Shown one piece after another: positions 22,850 to 33,200 of a stretch of 64,000 nt of DNA. The first letter of the stretch is position 1; every line of letters starts with the position of its first letter. The DNA is from Adiantum capillus-veneris (taxonomy: Eukaryota; Streptophyta; Polypodiopsida; Polypodiales; Pteridaceae), in the NCBI GenBank assembly GCA_014529385.2, contig CM043944.1:173602740-173666739 (forward strand). Direction: 5' to 3'. Under the pieces are notes generated by a model. That model was not told the origin of the DNA. It saw only the letters and a program-made list of their open reading frames with translations, and ran no database searches. The translations under genes were made by a program, and so were the position numbers.

Positions 22850-24133
22850 ACTATTGTTGCTCTTTCAACCTATATTGGTTTATACTAGGAGCTACAATGG
22901 GTGTTTGGGATTCCTCTACTTGTGTAGTTTCATGTTCAAATTGCCCATAGGACCATCCACCAGATTGAGAGTGAGAACTTTCAGTGGAGTTGTCCAACTT
23001 TGGTCTCTCCTCAACCTATTTGGCCTCTTCAGTTACTTTTGCTTCTTCTGCTATATTTTCCCACTCCATCTGAGCCCACATTTCTTCCAATTGCTCAGCA
23101 GTAATGGGTGTGGCCATTGGATTCTTTGTGCGTATTTTTCGTGTAACCCATTTTTTGTAAGAATCCACTCTTTTCTTTTTGAATTCCTTGACCACTCTTT
23201 CATCTTTGGCTTGATTTTAAGCCTTCTCCTCTTTGCCGAGTTTGTGAGTGATCACTTGGAGCCCAACTTTGTTACTTCCTCCTCATGTTCTTCGTCTTGG
23301 AATTGGATCCAATTATTTTGAGGGGGAGCCTCACACAGATCTTGGGCAACACCAATAGCCTAATAAGCTATCCTTGTTCGTACCTCCGGAGCTGATAAGT
23401 AAGTTAGCTGGTATGCTTTTTATTCTTGGTGATTAACTCAAGGATGTACTTGGGTATGATCGATCATCACTAGTGTGCATAGGTGTAAGCCATAGCAACT
23501 GTGTGGTTTGGTGTGGTGTAGTGACTTGGTCTTTTGTCATCGATATGGAAGAATTGCATGACCTTGTGTGTGGGTAACTCTGCTTCCCAGCATGTCATGT
23601 CAGCAAATTTCACCGTTTCTCTCTTCTTTGCGAAGACTTCTATTCCCAACTCTTTCATTGTAGCACCCTTGTTTGATACGTATAATGCCTCAAAGATCAA
23701 ATCTGAAGTGATTTTCACTTGAAGCTTGTCATTTTCTAGTGTTGAAATTTTGGCCATAGCCTCCTTTGTAATGCTGGTGTAGAGCTCATAAGCTTTCTGA
23801 ATGTCAATTCCGCAAGGAGGTAGTTGGAAGTAGTTCAAGAGGTCCGTCTTTTTTAGAGCTTCTTCTATGGGTAGCTTCCCTGCCATATTTTAAGCCTCAC
23901 GAGGGTATCAGTGGCAACATAACCATGTTGTTCTCAACATCTCTATAGACAACTTCGTAAAGCGTGGTACCTTCAAGCTTCAATCTTCCCTTTTCAATGT
24001 ATGTGGATGCTTCCTTCAAGGAGTCCTTGAGGATGGGAAACTCTAGGATGTGTTCTAGCCTCTTTTTGTGACTCCATTTCTTCTTGCTGCACTTGGCGTG
24101 AGACTTCATAGCTCCTATGAACAATTGTCGCAT
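22850..24133 (-). pseudogene. Unrecognised protein-coding remnant, unit 1 copy
   Basis: Minus-strand frames at 24,133-23,897 (78 codons) and 23,886-23,470 (138 codons) are followed by a Lys/Glu-rich region down to about 22,880. The second frame has a compact domain with an L-Q-V-K-I-T-S-D-L-I-F-E-A-L core and a later W-E-A-E-L-P-T-H motif. The layout (small domain then a charged tail) resembles plant transposon-associated proteins, but I cannot name a family. The unit 2 copy shares the sequence with different breaks, so the ancestral ORF was probably continuous. Confidence 0.45.
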
Positions 24134-24993
24134 TTCAGAGATTGGTTAGAGCTAGAAGTGGTATTTTCCCATTTCCAGGCATCTCATGGACTTGTTAGTG
24201 GGTAACCTTGTTCAAAACAGATGTATAAACCAGGTCTAATGATTGCGAAAAAAGTTTCCAATAGCTGAAACTACTGATACAAGAAGCTTCAACATTGATG
24301 TTTCCAGATTTTTCTAAACCCTTTCTTCTACAAACCAATGCGTCTAAACGTGGGCATTGGTGCGGTTTTGGTTAAGCACGACACTTCTGGCGAGCTACGC
24401 CCCATCTATTTCATAAGCCGAAGTTTATCAAAAGTTAAGCATAACTATTCAACTACGAAGAAGAAACTGCTTGCTATTGTTTGGGCTTTTACCAAATTCC
24501 AACACTATCTTCATGGGAGCTAGGTAACAGTCCAAACAAACCATCAACCTTTAATAGCCATGTTTAAGAAAACTCACCCTCCAAGCCGTCTCTTAAGATG
24601 GATTCTAGCTCTTCAAGAATACACTTTCACTTTGCAATAGTGTAAAGCTTCTCTCAATTCCACAGCTGATAATAGCCTCTCATACTTGCCTACACCACAA
24701 GTCCAGAACACTCAACTGGCCGTGACTAACCTTCCAGATAGGGAGCCGCTAGATTTGACCAAAATTACCGAGTTGCAGCATAGCGATCCCCACATCCAAT
24801 CCATTTTTCACAAGCTCCGATCACAACACGCCTCTCACTTATCTCAACACCTGGTCATAAAAGATAAACACCCTCTATTGGGTTCACAATGACAAATTTC
24901 GGGTCTACCTACCTGCGAAGGTACAGGCTACAGCCGGAAGTCATTCAATACTTCCACTCCCACCCACTTTTTGGCCACCTCGGATTCCATAAA

Positions 24994-25483
24994 ATCCATG
25001 GCCACCTCTGGCCCCACATGCGACAAAAACTCTCATGCAGTGTTTCCTCTGCCTATCATTCAAAACCCCTCCGGGCCGATATGGTTACTCATCCCCCATT
25101 CAAGTGCAGGAGCCTTTCCAACTCGTTGGTTGGGATATCACTGCCCCTTCCCCTCGTCACTAATTGACTCCTCCATTTGGAGGTGGGATCAATGGCTCAC
25201 GATCATTAGTTGATCGTGATCGTTGGATTTTCTACGGAATCCATGGCCACCTCTGGCCCCACATGCGACAAAAACTCTCATGCAGTGTTTCCTCTGCCTA
25301 TCATTCAAAACCCCTCCGGGCCGATATGGTTACTCATCCCCCATTCAAGTGCAGGAGCCTTTCCAACTCGTTGGTTGGGATATCACTGCCCCTTCCCCTC
25401 GTCACTAATTGACTCCTCCATTTGGAGGTGGGATCAATGGCTCACGATCATTAGTTGATCGTGATCGTTGGATTTTCTACGGA
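24994..25483 (+). repeat. 245-bp perfect tandem duplication
   Basis: 24,994-25,238 and 25,239-25,483 appear identical when read base by base. The unit contains part of the integrase plus the left end of the MITE-like element, so the duplication is later than that insertion. Confidence 0.92.
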
Positions 25484-25887
25484 ATGCAAAAGATACCCAC
25501 TTTTTCGGATCCGAGACTTGAACCCACTACTCTCTTCCCCACGGGATTCACTCTAACCACTAAGCTAACGCGCACTTGTTGAAAGGTGTGTGTGGGATAA
25601 GCTTATAGATCACGGCGTCGCGGACAGGTTTACACCTAGTTCACACCGAGTTCGCACTGAGTTCACACCAAATTTGGTGTGGTGTGCAGGCCCTCTCCAA
25701 GTCACACCGAGTTCACACCGTGTTCGCGTCGAGTTCACACCAAATTTGATGTAGGCACATATCTCCGAGTTCACGCTTAGTTCACACTTAGTTTAAATGT
25801 CGATCGGACGGCCCGGATTGCACCCGCCTCGCGACGCCTACTGTGGGCCATTGATCCCACCTCCTTGGGGAGGTGTCATTTAGTGAC
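25401..25887. mobile_element. MITE-like element with 45-bp terminal inverted repeats
   Basis: 25,401-25,445 (duplicated at 25,156-25,200) pairs with 25,843-25,887 with few mismatches. Both ends start GTCACTAA and contain GGAGGTGGGATCAATGG. CCCCTTCCC lies just outside both ends, which suggests a 9-bp target duplication of the Mutator type. The interior has degenerate GTTCACACC repeats (25,640-25,790) and a tRNA-like segment. No transposase is present. Confidence 0.7.
25504..25574 (-). other. tRNA-like segment (A and B boxes)
   Basis: In minus sense TAGCTTAGTGGTTAGAG matches a tRNA A box and GGGTTCAAGTCTC a B box about 25 bp later. The acceptor ends do not pair, so a functional tRNA is unlikely. 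It is probably a captured tRNA or the head of a SINE. Confidence 0.45.
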
Positions 25888-26335
25888 GTGGGCCCCTTCC
25901 CTTGGTCCGCCTCTGGTACAGGTACATTCTGGTCTTCTCCAGCATACGTGCCCAGGAAAACAATTTGCCAGTGAAGTCCTAACCATTGTAACCCGATGTC
26001 TTGGTGTATATCCATGCTTCGCATCACCCTATCATCCCCAAACCAATGGTCTTACAGAGCACATGAATAAAACCGTAAAGCAGATGCTAGCCATGTATGT
26101 AGACCCTTTACATCCGATGTCCATACCCAGTTCTACATATTCCCACCACTTATTGGCTACAACGACTCTCTAATGGTCTTAAAACCACCGCACACATCAA
26201 CCAAATGAAGCCTTACTTCACACCTCTTTCCCTGTCTACTGCTGAATACTCTTTGTCCAATGCTAACACAAGAAGGTATAGAAATTTTCTCATGTAGGAA
26301 AATGGAGTCTTTTTCAGTGTTTTTCATACAATGCA

Positions 26336-26546
26336 TAACATCATGACCTTCTGCTCGAGAGGCACCGCATACCTAGCTAGGTACGATTGAGGACAGGGGA
26401 CCGCCGGCCCGCCATGCACCGCATACCTAGCTAGGTACGATTGAGGGCAGGGGACCGCCGGCCCGATGGCGGGCCGACGGTCCCCTACCCTCAATCGTAC
26501 CTAGCTAGATATGCGGTGCCTCCCTCGCAGAAGCTCATGATGTTGA
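26336..26546. repeat. Foldback with 80-bp arms and internal duplication
   Basis: The left arm starts near 26,336 (AACATCATGACC) and its complement ends near 26,546. The GC-rich core with CCTAGCTAGGTACGATTG occurs twice directly (26,361 and 26,416) and once inverted (26,466-26,520). Confidence 0.85.
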
Positions 26547-26712
26547 GGAAAGTCACAATGTGAGAATTATTGTGAGAATCTTTCCAAAACTTCTTTGTAA
26601 CCAACAGGACCCGATCGCTACCAAGTCAAAAGCCATGATTTCCTCTACAACTGATTCTCAGCAGCATTTAAGCCACTCTTCAATCTCTAGTTGATAAGTG
26701 GCTCTAATTCTT

Positions 26713-26735
26713 AAAGGGGAAGGTGTGATGTAGGT
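26713..26735 (+). other. Polypurine tract and probable 3' LTR start of the spacer gypsy
   Basis: AAAGGGGAAGG is followed by TGTGATGTAGG. The position, downstream of the pol remnant, fits a 3' LTR beginning at about 26,724. The LTR end could not be set because no second copy is present. Confidence 0.5.
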
Positions 26736-27759
26736 GACGTGGAGGACGCCCAACTGGAAGAGTAGTTGGGTAAATCATCTTGGAAAGAGAGTTTCTTGGA
26801 AGGGGGGCACGACCTGCTCCTTAGGGGCAGGAAGAACTTGTAAAAGGGAGGGGATTTTCTTGGATCTGATCCTGCTGGCACAGTGGACTGAATTTTCACG
26901 GAATCAGAGTCTAAAACTAATCCAAGCTAGTGTGGGTAGTCCAAATTAAAGGGTAAAAGGATTAACAACCTTAAATCGTCAAGCAAGAGAGATTGACCAA
27001 GAATCACTTCATTCACAGCTCTGAGGTGAAAATAAGGGATAAAATCGTGATTTTCCCCTCTGAAGTGCCGGCATGACAAAAAAAAGTTAGTTTTGAAGCT
27101 ACACATGTGATACATTGTCATCAAACACTACCTAAAAGGTTTGACACCTATTGGAACTATACATCTCATCCTCTTCACTTTTTTGCTTGGTCAGAAGACT
27201 AAAACTAACTTACATCTTGCCTAGCATATCAACTTCAGACCATAGGTGGGTAGGTAACCTCTAAACACCAAAAGAAATGAGCCTACCGTGGAAAAGCGGG
27301 AGAAAATCACGATTTTCTCCCACAGAATGTAACCAGTAGCCCAAAAATGGATCTAACCTTGGACAAACATTGGTATGAGACTATGAGTACTTGAATCACC
27401 CCTATGAGGTCAAAGTAAAAAAATACACATATATATCACACAGGATGCTAAGAGCCTGAAGCAGATGCCAAAAACCTCGACCACGACCAAATCTCCTACC
27501 CAAATCTCATGAAACCAGAGTTAGAGCCTTAAATTGTTGTATTCATTCAGTTCATGCATTCATAATTCAAGAAAACTATGCTGACCACCGGCCTGAGAAA
27601 AAAACACGATTTTTTTGTGTATTTCATAAAACATACTTTTTCCAAATGTTGAGGTTCTACAAGGTTTATACATGTGTTTTAAACAAGGTTACCCACTAAC
27701 AAGTTCATGAGATGCCTGGAAATGGGAAAATACCACTTCTGGCTCTAACCAATCTTTGA

Positions 27760-29074
27760 AATGCGACAATTGTTCAGAGGAGCTATGAAGTCTCACGCCT
27801 AGCGCAGCAAGAAGAAATGGAGTCACAAAAAGAGGCTAGATCACATCCCAGAGTTTCCCATCCTCAAGGACTCCCTGAAGGAAGCATCCACATACATTGA
27901 AAAGGAAAGATTGAAGCTTGAAGGTACCACGCTTTACGAAGTTGTCTATAGAGATGTTAAGAACTACATGGTTATGTTGTCCCTGATACCTCGCGAGGCT
28001 TAAGATCTGGCAGGGAAGCTACCCATAGAAGAAGCTCTAAAAAAGACGGACGTCTTGAACTACTTCCAGCTACCTCCTTGCAGAATTGACATTCAGAAAG
28101 CTTATGAGCTCTACACCAACATTACAAGGGAGAGTATGGCCAAAATTTCAACACTAGAAAATGACAAGCTTCAAGTGAAAATCACTTCAGAGTTGATCTT
28201 TGAGGCATTATAGGTATTAAACAAGGGTGCTACAATGAAAGGGAAGAAAGAGTTGGGAATAGAAGTCTTCGCAAAGAAGGGAGCAACGGTGATATTTGCT
28301 AACATGATATGCTGGGAAGCAGAGTTACCCACACACATGGTCATGCAGTTCTTCCATATCGATGACAAAAGACGAAGTCACTACATCACAATAAACCACA
28401 CGGTTGCTATGACTTACACCTAAGCCTACCAACAAAGCACACTAGTGACGATCGATCATACCCAAGTACATCCTCGAGCTAATCACCAAGAATAAAAAGC
28501 ATACCAAGCCAACTTACTTATCAGCTCCAGAGATACGAACAAGGATAGCTTATTAGGCTATTGGTGCTGCCCAAGATCTGTGTGAGGCTCCCCCTCAAAA
28601 CAATTGGATCCAATTGCAAGACGAAGAACATGAGTTGGAAGTAACAAACTTGGGCTCCAAGTGATCACTCACAAACTCGGCAAAGAGGAGAAGGCTCAAA
28701 ATCAAACCAAAGAGGAAAGAGTGGCCAAGGAATTCAAAAAGAAAAGAGTGGATGAGGGAGATTCTGCCAAAATATGGGTTACACGAAAAATACGCACAAA
28801 GAATCAATGGCCACACCCATTACTGCTTAGCAATTGGAAGAAATGTGGGCTCAGATGGAGCCTGGAAAATATAGCAGAAGAAGCAAAAGTAACTGAAGAG
28901 GCCAAAAAGGTTGAGGAGAGATCAAAGACGGACAACTCCGCTGAAAGTTCTCACCCTCAGTCTGGTGGACGGTCCTATGAGGAATTTGAACATGAAACTA
29001 CACAAGCAGAGGAATCCCAAACACCCCTTGTAGCTCCTAGTATAAACCAATATAGGTTGAAAGAGCAACAATAG
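27760..29074 (+). pseudogene. Unrecognised protein-coding remnant, unit 2 copy
   Basis: This is the inverted copy of 22,850-24,133. The first domain reads through L-N-Y-F-Q-L-P-P-C and W-E-A-E-L-P-T-H with a TAG at about 28,210. The charged C-terminal part is better kept here: 28,661-29,074 is open for 137 codons, rich in Lys and Glu. The family is unknown. Conservation of the same ORF pieces in both arms argues that the original was a gene or an element ORF. Confidence 0.45.
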
Positions 29075-29789
29075 TGCCGTTATTGCCCAAGTTTTGGTTT
29101 GCAATCAAATTTTTTTTAATGCAAGGCTAATAAAATCTCAATAACAGTGTATGAGGCAACAACATTGCCGATCTTTGGTTTTCAATCAGTACTACGTGCC
29201 AATAATTTTAAAAAAATTGCTAAGATTTGGAATATTGAGAGGTGCTTTTTTTAAGGGAGAATCTCATGTAGATGCCATTATAGGTGCCAATTGCACGAGC
29301 CGGTAGCTGCCAGGAGAACAAGTGAAGAGGTGGTAGTGAAGACGGGCATAGAGTAGTAGGGTTGGCCATAGGTGTATGCGTACGAGGGCACCGAGTTCAT
29401 CTTTTTTTCCCGGGTATGCTGCTTTGAGAAGGATTTTCTAGCTGCCAACGGGCACATGGTCCCGCGTGAGGAGAAAGCTCACCCTTTTTTTTGTGATAGG
29501 GGTGTGATACAGCTATCAACTAGTTGAGGGTGGTGGGATGGTTAGCTCAAGTGTACTAGATTTGGATGGGGTCACAAGTTAGATTGGGGAAATCTACAAA
29601 TATAATAAGATGGAAACAAACCAGTATGTCCTACACAATTTAGAAAATAATGATTAGGTAGATGCTTTCTTTGCTCAACTAGCAAAGTCAAATGCGCACA
29701 TAGTGGATGATGAGGCAATGAGAAAAAAGAGGAACGAGGGAGACCAAGAGGCAACAAGCATGTGGCTGGTAACTCGCATGCATAACAGA

Positions 29790-30340
29790 TGATTTTTTTA
29801 TGTTGACGCGTGGAGTTGCAAGCATGAGCTGCTTGCGTGCTAGTTGGCTAGAGCAGTGCGTCTAGGGGGTTTGAAACCTGCTCGTGCTTGGATTTTTACT
29901 TTCTCTTACATAGCAATCCAAGGAATGTATGGAATCTACAAATATTTTGAGGTAATATAATATGAAAGCTGTATGCAGAGCGAGTATGTTCTATATATAC
30001 ATTTTAGAAAATAGCGATTAGGGGGAAAAATCTTTTGAAGATGCTCTCTTTGATCAACTAGCAAAGACAAATGCAATGTGGTGGATGATGAGGCAATGAA
30101 ACGAAAGAGGAATGAGGTGAGTGAGGAGGCGACAAGCAAATAGTTGGCAGCTTATGCAAACACCTAAGGATTTTTTTTATTGACGCATATAGTTGCAAGC
30201 ACAAGCTGTTCCGGTGCTAGTTGGCTAGAGCAGTGTGTCTAGACCTTCCACGCTTGTTGCAAGGGTTTGAGACGTACGTGTGCTTTGAGTTTTACTTCTA
30301 TTTCCATAGCAAGACAAGGAATGTTGGGAATCTGCAGAGA
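29790..30340 (+). repeat. Two tRNA-like (SINE-like) repeats in unit 2
   Basis: A-box-like TAGTTGGCTAGAGC occurs at 29,841 and 30,217. B-box-like GGTTTGAAACC (29,869) and GGTTTGAGACG (30,264) follow. They are the inverted counterparts of 21,700-22,370. Confidence 0.35.
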
Positions 30341-30976
30341 TTCCGAGGTAATATAAAATGAAAGTTGTCAATATGTAGAGCAAGAACCCTAATAAAAGGG
30401 TATAAGTCAACAACGGCACTGTTCTTGCCTCATCACAAATGTTGCCTTATATGCAGTTGCTGTAAGCGTTAAGATCTTAGTGGTCAAGTGTGAGGACCAT
30501 AGCTTAGAGTGTCAAAGATTAGAAGCACCTTGAAGCAACTTTGCATTGAAGCCGACATGAAGCAAGTTCTTGAGCTTGCAAGGTAATCTCAAGTATCCTC
30601 AAGGAACTATTTGATGGATTTTGAACTCAAATCCCTTGTGTGAGAAAGAGAGGAAAAACGAGAGGAGAGGAGAATTTTTAAACTTTGTAGGACCAAAATG
30701 CTTGTATTCGGCACGCCCCAAGTCTTTATTAATGTCTAAATTTAAAGTACCCAACTCAAGATAGCATAGAGAGTATGGGAGAACCGATCACTCTTATGGA
30801 TGATGAAAGGGAGTTCCAACAAATTGTAAATCCTCCCTTGAGTGTCACAAGCATGCATAATGATTGCTATGTTCCAGCACTTGTTCACAAGCACGACATA
30901 ACAACCTGATAATGAGATAAAGAAAGAGAGAAATAATCAATGCCGATTGCCTCCTCCATGCTACTTCGTTGATCCT

Positions 30977-30978
<2 letters not shown>

Positions 30979-31055
<77 letters not shown>
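30979..31055. repeat. (GA)n microsatellite
   Basis: About 38 GA units, matching a shorter CT tract at 21,030 in the other arm. Confidence 0.98.
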
Positions 31056-31058
<3 letters not shown>

Positions 31059-31900
31059 CCACGTCGGTTCTTTGCCTCCTCCATAGCTTTTGTGCTCCCC
31101 TAAGCTGCTCCAATACTAATATCAGAGACTGGGAATTGTCGCATACAACTCTCCACCCATCCATGTCATATATAGGCCCTTGGCCTGCTAAATATAGCCC
31201 CTTGAAGCACATGTGCATCCCGGCCCTTGGCCTACTACCCAGCTAGTAGGACCCACTTATCAACACATTCGTCTTTAAGTGGGAGGTTGTTTGGAGTTAG
31301 AGGTGGATGTGTCTTTGCCCCTGGACCTCTTATTCTTCTATATACATATAGAGAATAAGGAGTGAGGCTCACTTGTCCCTCCACTCCACTGACACACTAT
31401 CTTCTTCTCCTTCCCACACCGCACATGCGTACCACTTTCACATCATAGTGTCGCCCTTCATTTGAAATCAATAAGTTGTAACCGTGATGTACATGTTTGA
31501 GCATTGGATCCATAGGCATTCCTAAAAAGAGTCACAAAGCAAGATTTCATGGACTTTTTTCCATCTACCCTAAGGGAAGAATCCTATCAATGATATCATC
31601 ACATTTTTGGCACGTAAGTTGCAGTGCACAACTATATTATTTGATGCCTTCATTGGAGAAATCTCACGTGATATTGGGATTCAAGATGGTCCAAAATGTA
31701 AGTAGGAAGACATGTAGAGAACCAAAAAATTTAGCAAGGAAGCTAGAAAAACCACCCTTTGGAAAGAGAAATAGTCGCCTTAATGATAAATGGTTTTGAT
31801 AAATAACAAGAGAGAACAATTTCAACCGTAAAGTCTAAAGATTAAATCAAAAGAGCTTTAAAATGAAATAATGCAATGTTCGCAGAAAGGATGACAACGT

Positions 31901-32154
31901 TGTTAACCACTGGCGTCCACTTCTATAGTCATGGGTCAGGATTGTCGGTCCAATAGGAAAAGAGTAAGAGTGATCGTCGATGAGAGGCGCACTCTAACAG
32001 GAACAATCAAGGGTTAGTTGGCTAAGTATGGATGCCCAAGTGTGAATAGGGCGAGCTTATATAGAAGTCATCTAAACCTAAAATTCATTCATTCTTTCAT
32101 TTGTGCAACTGAAGAGTGCTCTTGCTCCATCTCCATCTCCTTGTGTGTGTTTAT

Positions 32155-32207
<53 letters not shown>

Positions 32208-32438
32208 CATTGCGACGATGGCACGGCGGCGGTTGAGCGGTTGAGCGCGGCACAACGGCGACTCCTTCTTCTTTGCGACAAGGGATCCTCCACGAAGGCA
32301 AGAGTAGGGCGGTGAGTGACACACCCTTGCTCTCTTGAGCTTGCTAGATTAGTTTGGTTGTGTGCTTGCAGCCATTTGTGGCTTGCACACAGTGTATCGG
32401 CAAGTCCCTTGCATTGACATGTGCGACAGACACGCACA
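31901..32438 (+). repeat. 5' LTR of the gag-protease element
   Basis: 538 bp, TGTTAACCA...CACGCACA, with a (GT)n(GA)n tract at 32,155-32,207. Its partner is 46,043-46,583. Confidence 0.88.
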
Positions 32439-32442
32439 TTTT

Positions 32443-32458
32443 TGGTGCCGTGGCCGGG
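32443..32458 (+). other. Primer binding site, tRNA-Asp-like
   Basis: TGGTGCCGTGGCCGGG resembles the TGGCGCCGTTGCCGGG site, complementary to tRNA-Asp, that is used by plant Athila-type elements. It lies four T's from the LTR end. Confidence 0.65.
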
Positions 32459-33200
32459 AAAATGCCTTACACTAAGCTCAAGTAGCACTCTGTGCTGCGT
32501 TGTGGTCCAATTTCAGATGTAGGAAAGGTAGAGAAGGAAGGTGTGTGTGTGTTGAGAAGGAGTTTGTTTTGCTGTTGTGCATTGTTTTGTTAATAAGGTG
32601 TTGAAAGGTACTATGTTTTTTTTGTTAATAATGTGTTGAAAGGTACCGTGTTTTCTTCTGTGTGATAAGGTGTTAGAAATAAGGTAGTAGATCCATAATG
32701 TTAGTTCTGTGTAATGTACAATAAGTAGTTCTATTAGCTGATGAGTTGTTGTAGTAGTGTGTTAGTGTGTAACAATAGATCTATTAGTTGTAAGTAGGTA
32801 GGTTAGGTGTGTGTGTGCTCGCGCGCACAACGCTGCTGCGACGACCTTATCCCAAAATAAAAAATAAAAAAAATTTAAAGGTAGGACCGGGCTCGAGAAT
32901 ATTTTCCAAGCCCAAGCCCATGCTCAGGCCTCAGGCTCAGGCCTTAGTCCCCCTTTAAAATTACGTAATTTTAGTCTCACGCGTAGGTAAAAATCGATCT
33001 TTTTGAGGACCAACGGAGCTTCGGGTAACCGAACACTGTGCTGTAAAGCACACCACAACCCATTGAGCGATACGCTCGTTTCCAACCATCACAGGCTCTA
33101 ATCCAAAAACTGATCATTAAAAAAATTTAAAAAAACGCAAAAAACGAGTGAAAATGGACGCCTAACAAAGTAAGCGGTTAACCTTCGAGGTTATTCGCCG
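32459..33200 (+). other. Leader of the gag-protease element, no gene
   Basis: GT-rich and T-rich repeats (TTAATAAGGTGTTGAAAGG recurs with variation at 32,590-32,680), then a Pro/Ser-coding-free stretch. Nothing coding is seen. Confidence 0.5.

Larger units (their letters stand above)
24335..26200 (+). pseudogene. pol: Gypsy pol remnant: RNase H and integrase
   Basis: From 24,338 to 24,892 one frame, with stops near 24,521 and 24,639, reads as gypsy RNase H: G-A-V-L-V, I-S-R-S-L-S-K, N-Y-S-T-T and a Q-P-L-I block. It continues to a linker. A second frame gives the integrase H-x-H zinc-site start (F-H-S-H-P-L-F-G-H-L-G) near 24,950. The end of the core with H-P-Q-T-N-G-L-T-E-H-M-N-K-T is near 26,030. 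The T-N-G-L-T-E form followed by M-L-A-M-Y-V is familiar from animal gypsy elements more than from plant chromoviruses. The middle is interrupted by a DNA element. Confidence 0.8.
24232..27662. other. Spacer between the large inverted arms
   Basis: These 3,431 bp are not part of the inverted repeat. They hold a decayed gypsy pol with a possible 3' LTR start, a 245-bp tandem duplication, a MITE-like element and a foldback. From about 26,950 to 27,660 there is only low-complexity AT-rich sequence with a recurring AAATCGTGATTTTC-like motif and no gene. Confidence 0.7.

Noticed and set aside
25504-25574. A functional tRNA gene
   Set aside because: A and B boxes are present but the acceptor stem does not pair and the spacing is poor.
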